64,000 nucleotides of DNA from Pseudomonas viridiflava (GCF_900591205.1 NZ_UUPU01000006.1:62001-126000), one strand, 5' to 3'. Positions 28,803-38,408 are shown, counted from the first letter of the stretch. The notes: generated from the sequence alone by a model not told the origin. Program-made: numbers and translations.

Positions 28803-30368
28803 TTACGCTTGACTCGCCGCAGGCGCCAACAGCACCTGTGTCACCCGTCGCTCCTCCACTGCCGCCACGCTAAGGCGCCAGCCTTCATGCTCCAGGCTGT
28901 CGCCGACCACCGGCAAGCGATCCAGCAAGCTCATCACCAGGCCCGCCAGGGTCTGGTAGTCCTCGGTCGCGGCAGCCTTGAAGCCGGTGCGCTGGCGGAC
29001 CAGGTTCAGGTTCAGCGCGCCATTGGCGCGAAAACCCTGGCCCTCCTCGACAATATCCGGCCCTTCGATCTCGCTGGCATCCGGCAATTCGCCGGCGATG
29101 GATTCGAGAATATCGGTCATGCTCAATACGCCCATGAAGTCACCGAACTCGTTGATCACAAACGCGATGTGGGTCGACTCCTGGCGCATCTGCTCCAGAG
29201 CGTTAAGGATCGAAAAACTCTCCAGCAGGTTGATCGCTCGGCGCGCCAGGTGTTCCAGGTTCGGCTCGTTGCCGGCCAGGTACTCTTTGAGCAGCTCTTT
29301 CTTGTGCACGAAGCCCAATGGCTCATCCACAGCACCGTTGCGGATCAATGGCAGCCGCGAGTAGGACGAATGCATCAGTTTAAGGCGGATAGTATCGGGA
29401 TCGTCCGCCAGATCAATACAGTCCACCTTGGCCCGCGGCGTCATCAAGCTGCGAATCGGCCGCTCGGCCAATTGCAGCACGCCACTGATCATCACCCGTT
29501 CGCGTCGGTCGAACAGCGGGCCTTGCGCAGCATCCGGCTCACCCAGCAGGTCGGCCACCTCTTCACCCACCTCTTCCACCGCCAGGCTGCGACCACCGAG
29601 CAAACGCATCACCGCATGGGCGGTACGCTCACGCACCGGCAACACACCTTGCGCGGATTTCTTGCGACGCGAGCGGGCAATCTGGTTGAACACCTCGATC
29701 AGGATCGAGAAACCAATCGCCGCGTACAGGTAACCCTTCGGAATATGGAAACCCAAGCCTTCGGCGGTCAGGGCAAAACCGATCATCATCAAGAAGCCCA
29801 GGCACAGCATGATCACCGTCGGGTGCGCATTGACGAAGCGGGTCAGCGGCTTGCTCGCCACGATCATCAGGCCGATGGACACGATCACCGCGATCATCAT
29901 CACGGCCAACTCATCCACCATGCCGACCGCGGTAATCACCGCGTCGAGGGAAAACACCGCGTCGAGCACCACGATCTGCGCCACGATGGGCCAGAACATC
30001 GCATACGCCACATTGCCGCTGCGCTGCGCTACATGCCCTTCAAGGCGCTCATGCAATTCCATGGTGGCCTTGAACAACAGGAACACACCACCAAACAGCA
30101 TGATCAGGTCACGGCCGGAGAAGCTCTTGTCGAACACCTCGAACAGCGGCTGCGTAAGGGTTACCAGCCAGGAAATACTCGCCAGCAAGCCCAGGCGCAT
30201 CAGCAGCGCCAGGGACAAACCGATCAACCGCGCCCGGTCGCGCTGTTCCGGCGGCAGCTTGTCCGCCAGGATCGCGATAAACACCAGGTTGTCGATGCCC
30301 AGCACCAGTTCCAGCACAATCAAGGTCAACAGGCCGAGCCAGGCCGTTGGATCCGCTAACCATTCCAT
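28803..30368 (-). CDS. TerC-family membrane protein with CBS and CorC/HlyC domains
   Basis: A 521-residue protein like E. coli YegH/YoaE. The first ~230 residues are a TerC membrane domain with about seven helices and acidic motifs in the membrane ([28 protein letters not shown]). A tandem CBS domain follows ([20 protein letters not shown], about 305-425). The CorC/HlyC transporter-associated domain is at the end (about 435-515). TerC proteins are linked to metal ion, notably manganese, handling. It is convergent with the thioredoxin-like gene. The substrate is not established. Confidence 0.9.
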   Translation of the reverse strand: MEWLADPTAWLGLLTLIVLELVLGIDNLVFIAILADKLPPEQRDRARLIGLSLALLMRLGLLASISWLVTLTQPLFEVFDKSFSGRDLIMLFGGVFLLFKATMELHERLEGHVAQRSGNVAYAMFWPIVAQIVVLDAVFSLDAVITAVGMVDELAVMMIAVIVSIGLMIVASKPLTRFVNAHPTVIMLCLGFLMMIGFALTAEGLGFHIPKGYLYAAIGFSILIEVFNQIARSRRKKSAQGVLPVRERTAHAVMRLLGGRSLAVEEVGEEVADLLGEPDAAQGPLFDRRERVMISGVLQLAERPIRSLMTPRAKVDCIDLADDPDTIRLKLMHSSYSRLPLIRNGAVDEPLGFVHKKELLKEYLAGNEPNLEHLARRAINLLESFSILNALEQMRQESTHIAFVINEFGDFMGVLSMTDILESIAGELPDASEIEGPDIVEEGQGFRANGALNLNLVRQRTGFKAAATEDYQTLAGLVMSLLDRLPVVGDSLEHEGWRLSVAAVEERRVTQVLLAPAASQA

Positions 30369-30645
30369 TTAAAAAGTCTCTTGATAGGTTTCAGAATGCC
30401 GGACACGGCAAAACGCGGTCAGTGGACCGGGACAAGGTTAGCAGTCGGAATACGGGGTGCTTGAGCGGGAACAGCGGCAGCGGATGTCTTGGGGAAAGAC
30501 GACTGGGAGGCTCCGAGAGGGCGTTCATGCAAGTCCTGCAATTAGAAAAGGACTTAAATCGTACAATCAAAACCTAAACTTCCTACAACGCAAAACTATT
30601 ACAAAATCTGTAACCCCAACACACACTTCACAATAGCCCCCCTGG

Positions 30646-30747
30646 AACAGAACTACCTGTAGAGCAAACCCACCTCTGAAACAGGACTACCTGTGAAGCA
30701 AAGCCACCTCTGAAACAGAACTACCTGTGAAGCAAACCCACCTGTGG
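30646..30747. repeat. Three tandem 34-bp repeats
   Basis: Units at 30646-30679, 30680-30713 and 30714-30747 differ by only a few bases. Each begins AACAG(A/G)ACTACCTGT, in which ACAG and CTGT form a small inverted repeat, and ends with CCACCT(C/G)TG(A/G). The third unit merges into the following REP element. Confidence 0.85.
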
Positions 30748-30876
30748 CGAGCGGGCTTGCCCGCGTTGGGCTGCGCAGCAGCCCCAGTTGAGTCGACGCG
30801 CAGCATCAGGAGAATTCGGCCAGCAGGTTCAGGGGCTGCCTCGAAACCCAACGCGGCGCAACCCCTCTCACCACAA
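30742..30876. repeat. Degenerate REP doublet, GTGGCGAGCGGG subtype
   Basis: The left unit, GTGGCGAGCGGGCTTGCCCG, is intact. The right unit (CCCAACGCGGCGCAACCCCT then CTCACCAC) is diverged and the spacer is longer than usual. Confidence 0.65.
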
Positions 30877-30921
30877 GCCCCCCGCACACAAACCTGCTCG
30901 CACATTTTGCCCTGCGTCGTG

Positions 30922-31902
30922 TCAGGCTTTGCGCGTCGCATCATCCAGCGCCAAAATCGTATGCGCATTCGTCACCGTCGTCGCCAGCGTATTAATCACC
31001 CCCGAGCGTAACGCCCCAAGCGTCGCCGCCGCCTTGGTGTTCTCACTCGCGATCGCCACCACGTCCGGAATGCGAAACAGCTCCTGCACCGTCAACCCGA
31101 TCACCCGCCCTTGAATCGCGTTGACCGCCGGCTGCCCATGAATGTCGATAAAGTCGTAACCCATCATGTCGCCCACCGTACCGGACAACCGCGCCTGGGC
31201 AATCTCCTGCGGCGAGAACCAGCCCATGCGCACCATGTTGCTGTTCTCGCTCATGTCGCCGATACCGATCAGCGCAATATCAGCCCGCCGCGCACGATCC
31301 AGCGTTGAGCGCACCGTGTCATTGTTGATCAACACCCCACGCAACTCCGGGTTTGCCACCAATGCCGGCGCGTACAAGCTTTCACTCTCGCCACCAAAGC
31401 GCAGGGCCAGGCGCCGGCAGATATGGTCAGGGTTCATGTATTCGCCGGCCTTGAGCGAACCGCCGATGGCACACACAAATGTGCAGTTGCGCGTCACCGG
31501 CAAAAACACGTTATCGGCCACCGCCCCAACATTACGCCCCATGCCTACGGCGACGATCATGCCGTCGCTCAAGGTTTTGTTCAGGTAATTGGCGACCAGG
31601 CTGGCGACGGCTGAACGCTGGGTGTCGGGGTCACTGTGGTCGACAGCAATCAAGGCGCGGTCGAGCTTGAAGCGCTCCACCAGCGCCTGCTCCAGCTCAT
31701 TGTTCATCGCCGGATGCTGCAGCACACGCACCTCGACAATGCCTTCATCGCGCGCACGTTTGAGCAAGCGACTGACTTTCGCCCGCGACAGGTCGAAGCG
31801 CTTGGCGATGGCCTCCTGAGTGACGTTCTCAAGGTAATAGAGCATCGCCACTTCGGTCATCTGATCGATATCGCTGGCAATGCGCTGGGTACTGTCACTC
31901 AT
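30922..31902 (-). CDS. SorC/DeoR-family sugar-binding transcriptional regulator
   Basis: A 326-residue regulator. An N-terminal helix-turn-helix (NVTQEAIAKRFDLSRAKVSRLLKRAR, about residues 28-53) is followed by a SorC-type sugar-phosphate-binding domain (VGMGRNVGAVADNV, CAIGGSL, NNDTVRSTLDRARRADIALIGIGD). The ATG at 31902 is chosen over one nine codons upstream. It follows the isomerase gene by 63 bp on the same strand, opposite the transporter operon. The effector is probably a sugar phosphate of the C4-polyol pathway. Candidate operators lie at 32464-32629. Confidence 0.93.
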   Translation of the reverse strand: MSDSTQRIASDIDQMTEVAMLYYLENVTQEAIAKRFDLSRAKVSRLLKRARDEGIVEVRVLQHPAMNNELEQALVERFKLDRALIAVDHSDPDTQRSAVASLVANYLNKTLSDGMIVAVGMGRNVGAVADNVFLPVTRNCTFVCAIGGSLKAGEYMNPDHICRRLALRFGGESESLYAPALVANPELRGVLINNDTVRSTLDRARRADIALIGIGDMSENSNMVRMGWFSPQEIAQARLSGTVGDMMGYDFIDIHGQPAVNAIQGRVIGLTVQELFRIPDVVAIASENTKAAATLGALRSGVINTLATTVTNAHTILALDDATRKA

Positions 31903-31965
31903 GGGGACGGGCTTCCGTTTCGGCGTCAAAGGCGCATTCTCCCGACTCTTGCCCCGTTCCGTCCA

Positions 31966-32427
31966 CTACTGATGCCCATCGCGCTCGATCGCATTGATAC
32001 GCTCGACCTTGGCCCCGGAACGCGCCGCCTCGAACTCCGACTCCAGAAACGATTTGACGATGCTTTTGGCCAACTCGGCGCCGATCACCCGTGCACCAAT
32101 TGAGAGAATTTGCGCATCGTTGCTCTTGCGCGCCCGCTCCGCCGAGTAAGTGTCATGGGCCTGCGCCGCGCGAATGCCCAACACCTTGTTGGCCGAGATC
32201 GCCATGCCGATCCCGGTGCCGCACACCAGCACGCCCAGGCGCTGCTGCCCGGCATTAATGGCGGTGGCCACGGCCAGTGCGATGTCCGGGTACAGCACCG
32301 GCGCGGTGGAATGGGTGCCGAAGTCGGTCACCGGGTAACCCAACGCCTCGATGTGGCGCTTCAACAGCTCTTTGAGCTCAAAACCCGCTTCATCACATCC
32401 GATAGCCACCGGGAAAGGTGTGTTCAT
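31966..32427 (-). CDS. RpiB/LacAB-family sugar-phosphate isomerase
   Basis: A 153-residue aldose-ketose isomerase of the RpiB fold. IGCDEAGFELKELLKRHIE opens the protein, the catalytic cysteine is in LVCGTGIGMAISANK (about residue 69), and HDTYSAERARKSNDAQIL follows. Beside DhaKL and polyol dehydrogenase genes, a role as D-erythrulose 4-phosphate/D-erythrose 4-phosphate isomerase is likelier than housekeeping ribose 5-phosphate isomerase; RpiB homologues with that activity are known from erythritol and threitol pathways. It is divergent from the ABC operon and upstream of the regulator gene. Confidence 0.9.
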   Translation of the reverse strand: MNTPFPVAIGCDEAGFELKELLKRHIEALGYPVTDFGTHSTAPVLYPDIALAVATAINAGQQRLGVLVCGTGIGMAISANKVLGIRAAQAHDTYSAERARKSNDAQILSIGARVIGAELAKSIVKSFLESEFEAARSGAKVERINAIERDGHQ

Positions 32428-32463
32428 GGCGTCTGGCTCCGCTGCCGTGGTCGTGCTTTAGGC

Positions 32464-32487
32464 TGATCAAATGATCATTAAGTGAAA
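32464..32487. promoter_or_regulatory. Candidate operator near the isomerase gene (TGATCA-AA-TGATCA and TTAAGTGAAA)
   Basis: Two TGATCA hexamers two bases apart (32464-32477) overlap TTAAGTGAAA (32478-32487). Both TGATCA (32624-32629) and TTAAGTGAAA (32605-32614) recur at the transporter end of the same divergent region, as expected for a shared local regulator. Confidence 0.4.
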
Positions 32488-32554
32488 TTTCTCTCATTCA
32501 TTTCGCGTGCATTCGGCCCCCGCTGTCAAGCATGTTTTAACTGACCCCGCAGTC

Positions 32555-32575
32555 AAAGCCCTTTAAATGGGCTTT
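32555..32575. promoter_or_regulatory. Palindrome AAAGCCC-N7-GGGCTTT
   Basis: Seven-base perfect arms lie midway in the 282-bp divergent region. It may be a hairpin or an operator; there is no gene end here that would need a terminator. Confidence 0.35.
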
Positions 32576-32604
32576 ATTGACGCTACGGATGACATTTACA
32601 CCTT

Positions 32605-32629
32605 TTAAGTGAAAGAGATTGACTGATCA
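32605..32629. promoter_or_regulatory. Candidate operator near the transporter operon (TTAAGTGAAA and TGATCA)
   Basis: This is a second copy of the two elements seen at 32464-32487, here with TTAAGTGAAA first and TGATCA 9 bases later. It lies about 80 bp upstream of the ABC ATPase start. Confidence 0.4.
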
Positions 32630-32709
32630 GAATTTCATTTGATACACATATGCTCACAGGGAAACACGACTGTGCCACTAATAAGAATTCACAGCACGAG
32701 GACACGCCG

Positions 32710-34197
32710 ATGGCTACGCCATTACTGCTCCAGGCTGAACACGTCGCCAAGGCTTACGCCGGGGTGCCTGCCCTGCGCGATGGGCGCCTGTGTCTGCGGG
32801 CCGGCAGCGTCCATGCGTTATGCGGCGGCAACGGCGCAGGCAAATCGACGTTCCTGAGCATCCTGATGGGCATCACCCAACGCGACGCCGGAACCATCCT
32901 GCTCAACGGCAACCCCGTACAGTTCAACCGCCCGAGTGAAGCCCTGGCGGCGGGGATCGCGATGATCACCCAAGAGCTGGAACCCATTCCCTATATGACC
33001 GTCGCCGAAAATATCTGGCTGGGCCGCGAACCGCGCCGCGCCGGCTGCATTGTCGACAGCAAAACCCTCAACCGCCGCAGCCGCGAGCTGCTCGAAAGCC
33101 TGGAATTCGACGTCGACGCCACCAGCCCCATGCACCGCCTGAGCGTGGCGCAGATCCAATTGGTGGAAATCGCCAAGGCGTTCAGCCATGACTGCCAGGT
33201 GATGATCATGGACGAGCCCACCTCCGCCATCGGCGAGCGCGAGGCCGAAACCCTGTTCAAGGCCATCCGCCGCCTGACCGCGCGTGGCGCCGGCATCGTG
33301 TATGTGTCGCACCGCTTGAGCGAATTGGCGCAGATCGCCGACGACTACAGCATCTTTCGCGACGGCGCCTTTGTGGAGAGCGGGCGCATGGCCGACATCG
33401 ACCGCAACCATCTGGTGCGCGGCATCGTCGGCCAGGAACTGACCCGCATCGACCACAAGGTCGGCCGCGAATGCGCGGCCACCACCTGCCTGCAAGTGGA
33501 TAACCTGAGCCGCAACGGCGAGTTCCACGACATCAGCCTGCAGCTGCGCCAGGGCGAAATTCTCGGCATCTACGGCCTGATGGGCTCGGGACGCAGCGAG
33601 TTTCTCAACTGTATCTACGGCCTCACGGTTGCAGATTCCGGCAGCGTGACCCTGCAAGGCAAACCGATGCCGATCGGCTTGCCCAAAGCCACGATCAATG
33701 CGGGCGTGTCGCTGGTCACCGAAGACCGCAAAGACAGCGGCCTGGTAGTCACCAGCAGCATTCTGTCCAACATTGCCTTGTCGGCCTATAAGCGCCTGTC
33801 GAGCTGGTCGCTGATCAATGCGCGCAAGGAAGCCCAACTGGCCGAAGACATGGTCAAGCGCCTGCAGATCAAAACCACCTCCCTGGAACTGCCGGTGGCC
33901 TCCATGAGCGGCGGTAACCAGCAGAAAGTCGTGCTCGCCAAATGCCTGTCGACCGAACCGGTGTGCCTGCTGTGTGACGAGCCCACCCGCGGCATTGATG
34001 AAGGTGCCAAGCAGGAGATTTACCACCTGCTCGACCAGTTCGTGCGTGCCGGTGGCGCTGCCATCGTGGTGTCGTCGGAAGCCCCGGAACTGCTGCACTT
34101 GAGTGATCGCATCGCCGTATTCAAAGGCGGTCGGCTGGTGACTATCAGCACCGACACCGCCCTTTCCCAGGAAGCCTTGCTGAGTCTTGCCTCATGA
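32710..34197 (+). CDS. Sugar ABC transporter ATPase (ribose/polyol type, two domains)
   Basis: A 495-residue RbsA-like tandem ATPase. The first half has Walker A CGGNGAGKSTFLS, a signature at LSVAQIQLVEIAKAFS and Walker B MIMDEPTSAI. The second has a degenerate Walker A (GLMGSGRSEFLN), as is normal for the family, and the signature MSGGNQQKVVLAK. ATG at 32710 begins the family sequence. It heads a plus-strand operon and its stop overlaps the permease start (ATGA). Confidence 0.95.
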   Translation: MATPLLLQAEHVAKAYAGVPALRDGRLCLRAGSVHALCGGNGAGKSTFLSILMGITQRDAGTILLNGNPVQFNRPSEALAAGIAMITQELEPIPYMTVAENIWLGREPRRAGCIVDSKTLNRRSRELLESLEFDVDATSPMHRLSVAQIQLVEIAKAFSHDCQVMIMDEPTSAIGEREAETLFKAIRRLTARGAGIVYVSHRLSELAQIADDYSIFRDGAFVESGRMADIDRNHLVRGIVGQELTRIDHKVGRECAATTCLQVDNLSRNGEFHDISLQLRQGEILGIYGLMGSGRSEFLNCIYGLTVADSGSVTLQGKPMPIGLPKATINAGVSLVTEDRKDSGLVVTSSILSNIALSAYKRLSSWSLINARKEAQLAEDMVKRLQIKTTSLELPVASMSGGNQQKVVLAKCLSTEPVCLLCDEPTRGIDEGAKQEIYHLLDQFVRAGGAAIVVSSEAPELLHLSDRIAVFKGGRLVTISTDTALSQEALLSLAS

Positions 34198-35171
34198 ATG
34201 CCAAAACCATCGCCGCCCCCATGACCACCGCACCGCGCAATCGACTGCGCCTGTCCCTCGACCGCTTCGGCCTGCCGCTGGTGTTTATCCTGTTGTGCGT
34301 GGTGATGGCGTTTTCCAGCGAATACTTCATGACCTGGCGCAACTGGATGGACATCCTGCGCCAGACCTCGATCAACGGCATCCTCGCTGTGGGCATGACC
34401 TACGTGATTCTCACCAAAGGCATCGACTTGTCGGTGGGCTCGATCCTGGCCTTTGCCGGCTTGTGCAGCGCCATGGTTGCGACGCAGGGCTACGGCCTGC
34501 TGGCGGCGGTGAGCGCCGGGATGTTCGCCGGGGCCATGCTTGGGGTGGTGAATGGCTTTATGGTCGCCAACCTGTCGATCCCGCCATTCGTGGCCACCCT
34601 CGGCATGCTCAGCATCGCGCGCGGCATGACCTTTATCCTCAACGACGGCAGCCCGATCACGGACCTGCCCGATGCGTATCTGGCGCTGGGCATCGGCAAG
34701 ATCGGCCCGATTGGTGTGCCGATCGTGATCTTCGCGGTCGTCGCACTGATCTTCTGGATGGTGCTGCGCTACACCACGTACGGCCGCTACGTGTACGCGG
34801 TCGGTGGTAATGAAAAGAGCGCACGCACTTCCGGGATCGGCGTGCGCAAGGTGATGTTTTCGGTGTACGTGGTCTCGGGCCTGCTCGCCGGGTTGGCCGG
34901 TGTAGTGCTGTCAGCACGCACCACCTCCGCCCTGCCTCAGGCCGGGGTTTCCTATGAGCTGGACGCGATTGCCGCCGTGGTGATCGGCGGCACCAGCCTG
35001 TCGGGCGGCACCGGCAGCATTGTCGGCACGCTGTTTGGCGCGTTGTTGATCGGCGTGATCAACAACGGGCTGAACCTGCTCGGCGTGTCCTCTTATTACC
35101 AGCAGGTCGCCAAGGGCCTGATCATCGTGTTCGCGGTACTGATCGACGTGTGGCGCAAGAAAAAACGCTAG
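34194..35171 (+). CDS. Sugar ABC transporter permease (ribose/polyol type)
   Basis: A 325-residue RbsC-like inner-membrane permease with about nine hydrophobic segments. NGILAVGMTYVILTKGIDLSVG, TLGMLSIARGMTFI, YVYAVGGNEKSARTSGI and AVVIGGTSLSGGTGSI are hallmark motifs. It overlaps the ATPase gene by 4 bp. Confidence 0.95.
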   Translation: MNAKTIAAPMTTAPRNRLRLSLDRFGLPLVFILLCVVMAFSSEYFMTWRNWMDILRQTSINGILAVGMTYVILTKGIDLSVGSILAFAGLCSAMVATQGYGLLAAVSAGMFAGAMLGVVNGFMVANLSIPPFVATLGMLSIARGMTFILNDGSPITDLPDAYLALGIGKIGPIGVPIVIFAVVALIFWMVLRYTTYGRYVYAVGGNEKSARTSGIGVRKVMFSVYVVSGLLAGLAGVVLSARTTSALPQAGVSYELDAIAAVVIGGTSLSGGTGSIVGTLFGALLIGVINNGLNLLGVSSYYQQVAKGLIIVFAVLIDVWRKKKR

Positions 35172-35205
35172 AGAACGACCTACAACAATAACCGGAGTTC
35201 TACTT

Positions 35206-36213
35206 ATGAAACTGGGTACAACCTTGGCCGCTGCAGCGGCTCTCTCCCTGCTCGCCAGCAGTATTGCCTTTGCCGCCGACGGCAAGACCTACAAGATCGG
35301 CGCTGCCGTCTACGGCCTCAAAGGCCAGTTCATGCAGAACTGGGTGCGCGAGCTGAAAGAACACCCGGCGGTCAAGGACGGCACCGTGCAACTGACGGTG
35401 TTTGACGGCAACTACGACGCCCTGACCCAGAACAACCAGATCGAAAACATGGTGACCCAACACTACGACGCCATTCTGTTCGTGCCCATCGACACCAAGG
35501 CCGGCGTGGGTACGGTCAAGCAAGCCATGAGCAATGACGTGGTGGTCATCGCCTCCAACACGAAAGTAGCCGATGCCTCCGTGCCTTACGTCGGCAACGA
35601 CGACGTGGAAGGCGGCCGCCTGCAGGCGCAGGCCATGGTCGACAAGCTCAACGGCAAAGGCAATGTGGTGATCATCCAGGGTCCGATCGGCCAGTCGGCG
35701 CAGATTGATCGGGAAAAAGGTGAGCTGGAAGTGCTCAGCAAACACCCCGACATCAAGATCATCGAGAAAAAAACCGCCAACTGGGACCGCGCCCAGGCCC
35801 TGACCCTCACCGAGGACTGGCTGAACGCGCACCCCAAAGGCATCAACGGCGTGATCGCGCAAAACGACGACATGGCCCTCGGCGCGGTACAAGCCCTCAA
35901 ATCCCACGGGCTGACGTCCAAAGATGTGCCGGTAACCTCCATCGACGGCATGCCGGATGCGATCCAGGCAGCGAAGAAAGACGAAGTCACCACCTTCCTG
36001 CAAGACGCCCAGGCCCAGTCCCAAGGCGCACTGGACGTAGCACTGCGTGCGCTGGCCGGCAAAGACTACAAGCCGCAATCGGTCATTTGGGAGCGCTACA
36101 CCAAAGACCTGAAATGGGGTGATGGCACGGCCAAGAACTACATTCTGCCCTGGGTGCCAGTGACGAATGCCAACGCCGATGCGCTGTACAAACAAGTCAG
36201 TGGCGGTAAGTAG
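35206..36213 (+). CDS. Sugar ABC transporter substrate-binding protein
   Basis: A 335-residue periplasmic binding protein of the ribose-binding type (Peripla_BP_4). Residues 1-24 form a signal peptide (LAAAAALSLLASSIAFA, cleavage after AFA). AVYGLKGQFMQNWVRELKE, AILFVPIDTKAGVGTVKQA, IQGPIGQSAQIDREKGE and NGVIAQNDDMALGAVQAL are the expected motifs. It is 34 bp after the permease gene, with GGAGT upstream. The ligand is inferred to be a small polyol from the downstream enzymes. Confidence 0.94.
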   Translation: MKLGTTLAAAAALSLLASSIAFAADGKTYKIGAAVYGLKGQFMQNWVRELKEHPAVKDGTVQLTVFDGNYDALTQNNQIENMVTQHYDAILFVPIDTKAGVGTVKQAMSNDVVVIASNTKVADASVPYVGNDDVEGGRLQAQAMVDKLNGKGNVVIIQGPIGQSAQIDREKGELEVLSKHPDIKIIEKKTANWDRAQALTLTEDWLNAHPKGINGVIAQNDDMALGAVQALKSHGLTSKDVPVTSIDGMPDAIQAAKKDEVTTFLQDAQAQSQGALDVALRALAGKDYKPQSVIWERYTKDLKWGDGTAKNYILPWVPVTNANADALYKQVSGGK

Positions 36214-36237
36214 CTTTCACCTTGAAACAGGGTCAAG

Positions 36238-36324
36238 TGTGGGAGCTGGCTTGCCTGCGATGGCATCACCTCGGTTTGACTGAAAGACCGAGTCGCCCGC
36301 ATCGCAGGCAAGCCAGCGCCCACA
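36238..36324. repeat. REP doublet
   Basis: Units with core GTGGGAGCTGGCTTGCCTGC in inverted orientation lie between the transporter and enzyme parts of the C4-polyol locus. Confidence 0.9.
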
Positions 36325-36359
36325 TTGGACCTCCAGTGCTTTTGAAAGAGGAGTCATGC

Positions 36360-37115
36360 ATGTCTGGATTCTGGAACCAAGCCTTCGACCTCACCGGCCG
36401 TTGCGCGGTGATCACCGGCGGCGCCGCCGGGATCGGCCTGGCCTGCGCCAGCCTGCTGGCAGAACGCGGCGCACGCGTGGCCTTGCTCGACCGCGACCCA
36501 GCGGTGGTAGAAGTCGCCGCAAGGCTGGGCGCCGAGCACTTGGGCATCGCCATCGACCTCGGCCAGATCAGCCAGATACAAACCACCATCGACCAGGTGT
36601 TCGAACACTTCCAACGCCTGGATTACCTGATCAACAGCGCAGGCGTGGTGCTGTTGGACAAGGCCATCGCTGTGAGTGAAAGCGCCTGGGACACCACCCT
36701 GGACATCAACCTGAAGGCGAGCTTTTTCGTCGCCCAGGCTTGCGCCGGACACATGCTTGCCAACGGCGGCGGGCGCATCGTCAACCTCGCCTCGCAAGCC
36801 GCCGTGATCGGCCTGGATCGCCACGTGGCCTATTGCGCGAGCAAGGCGGCGATCGTCGGCATGACCAAAGTGCTGGCCATGGAATGGGCGCCGCAGATCA
36901 ACGTCAACGCCATCTCCCCGACCATCGTCGAGACCGCCCTGGGCAAGAAAGCCTGGGCCGGCGAGGTCGGTGAAAAAGCCAGGTTGCAAATCCCGGCCGG
37001 CCGCTTTGCCCAACCGGAAGAAATCGCCGGGCTGGCGCTGTACTTGCTCAGCGATGCCGCGCAAATGATCACCGGCGCCAACATGGTGATCGACGGCGGC
37101 TACAGCATTCAGTAA
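36360..37115 (+). CDS. Short-chain dehydrogenase/reductase, probable polyol dehydrogenase
   Basis: A 251-residue SDR with cofactor motif TGGAAGIGLACA, NSAGV, the catalytic serine in NLASQAAVIG, YCASKAA and the ending GANMVIDGGYSIQ. AGAGGAG lies 8 bases before ATG at 36360. In mycobacterial threitol catabolism an SDR oxidises D-threitol to D-erythrulose, and the flanking genes make that role plausible here. Other polyols such as xylitol or arabitol are possible. Confidence 0.88.
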   Translation: MSGFWNQAFDLTGRCAVITGGAAGIGLACASLLAERGARVALLDRDPAVVEVAARLGAEHLGIAIDLGQISQIQTTIDQVFEHFQRLDYLINSAGVVLLDKAIAVSESAWDTTLDINLKASFFVAQACAGHMLANGGGRIVNLASQAAVIGLDRHVAYCASKAAIVGMTKVLAMEWAPQINVNAISPTIVETALGKKAWAGEVGEKARLQIPAGRFAQPEEIAGLALYLLSDAAQMITGANMVIDGGYSIQ

Positions 37116-37141
37116 TTCATTTTTTGTCGTGAGGTTTTGTC

Positions 37142-38257
37142 ATGTCCACTGTCACCGAACGCACACCTGAACAACTCGCCCCGAGCATCCCGAAAACCAT
37201 GCAGGCCGTGGTCTGCCATGGCCCGGAAGACTATCGCCTGGAAACGGTCGACGTGCCCACGCCCGGCCCCGATGAGATCCTCACCAAGGTCGAGCTGTGC
37301 GGCATCTGCATGGGCGACATCAAGACCTACCGCGGCGCGCCGTCATTCTGGGGCGACGCCGAACAACCGCGCTACGTGAAGCCGCCGATGATCCCCGGGC
37401 ATGAATTCGTCTGCCGTGTGGTCGCCCTCGGCCCCGGTGCGCAAAAGCGCGGCGTGGCAGTCGGGGACAGGGTGATCTCCGAGCAGATCGTGCCGTGCTG
37501 GGGCTGCCGTTTCTGCAACCATGGCCAGTACTGGATGTGCCAGAAACATGACCTGTATGGTTTCCAGAACAATGTTCAGGGCGCCATGGCCCAATACATG
37601 ATCTTCACCAAGGAAGGCATCATCCACAAAGTGCCGGAGTCCATCGCCCCCGATGAAGCCATTCTGATCGAGCCGCTGGCCTGCTCGCTGCACGCCGCCG
37701 AGCGCGCGAACGTCGACCATGACGACGTCGTGGTGGTGGCCGGTGCCGGCACCCTGGGCCTGGGCATCATCGGTGCCGTACGTTTGCGTAACCCGAAAAA
37801 ACTCATCGTGCTGGACATGAAACCCGAACGCGCCGCCCTCGCCTTGCGCATGGGTGCCGACGAAGTGTGGAACCCGGCTGAAGTCGACGTCATGGCCAAA
37901 ATCCGCGCGATCACCGACGGCTATGGCTGCGACATTTATATCGAGGCCACCGGGCACCACAAGGCCGTTAACCAGGGCCTGGCGATGCTGCGCAAGCTGG
38001 GGCGTTTCGTCGAATTCAGCGTGTTCAATGATGAGGCCACGGTAGATTGGTCGATCATCGGCGACCGCAAAGAGCTGGACATTTTGGGCTCGCACCTGGG
38101 GCCGTACATGTACCCGCGCGCCATCGACTTTATCGGCAACCGCAAGATCGACATGCGCGACGTGGTGACCCACAAGTTTGCACTGGCGGACTTCAAGGAA
38201 GCGTTTGCAGTGATGGAACGCGGGGACAAGTCGCTCAAGGTTGTACTCGAACCCTAA
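37142..38257 (+). CDS. Zinc-dependent alcohol dehydrogenase, probable erythritol/L-threitol dehydrogenase
   Basis: A 371-residue medium-chain dehydrogenase. Catalytic zinc ligands are in ELCGICMGDIK and PGHEFVCRV. Structural zinc cysteines are in PCWGCRFCNHGQYWMC. The NAD-binding VVAGAGTLGLGIIG lies near residue 200. The unusually conserved KHDLYGFQNNVQGAMAQYM and GSHLGPYMYPRAIDFI segments are what I associate with erythritol/L-threitol dehydrogenases. It would deliver L-erythrulose to the DhaKL-type kinase. It is 26 bp after the SDR gene. Confidence 0.88.
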   Translation: MSTVTERTPEQLAPSIPKTMQAVVCHGPEDYRLETVDVPTPGPDEILTKVELCGICMGDIKTYRGAPSFWGDAEQPRYVKPPMIPGHEFVCRVVALGPGAQKRGVAVGDRVISEQIVPCWGCRFCNHGQYWMCQKHDLYGFQNNVQGAMAQYMIFTKEGIIHKVPESIAPDEAILIEPLACSLHAAERANVDHDDVVVVAGAGTLGLGIIGAVRLRNPKKLIVLDMKPERAALALRMGADEVWNPAEVDVMAKIRAITDGYGCDIYIEATGHHKAVNQGLAMLRKLGRFVEFSVFNDEATVDWSIIGDRKELDILGSHLGPYMYPRAIDFIGNRKIDMRDVVTHKFALADFKEAFAVMERGDKSLKVVLEP

Positions 38258-38275
38258 GAACACCATGCATCCAAA

Positions 38276-38364
38276 TGTGGGAGCGGGCTTGCTCGCGAAA
38301 GCGGTACATCAGTGCCGAATGTGTCAACTGACCCAACGCTTTCGCGAGCAAGCCCGCTCCCACA
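38276..38364. repeat. REP doublet
   Basis: Inverted units with core GTGGGAGCGGGCTTGCTCGC lie between the zinc dehydrogenase and DhaK genes. Confidence 0.9.
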
Positions 38365-38408
38365 CTGGATTATGGTTGCCCTTTAGAACAAGAACAGGAA
38401 CCCGCGTT

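Larger units (their letters stand above)
30369..30921. other. Intergenic region with tandem and REP repeats
   Basis: No gene is supported. The left part (30369-30640) would hold the promoter of the TerC-family gene and shows no clear structure. Three tandem 34-bp units (30646-30747) run directly into a degenerate REP doublet (30742-30876). Confidence 0.65.

Noticed and set aside
30347..30577. Short open frame at the start of the TerC-family gene intergenic region
   Set aside because: It overlaps the TerC gene start on the opposite strand, has no ribosome site and no recognisable sequence.
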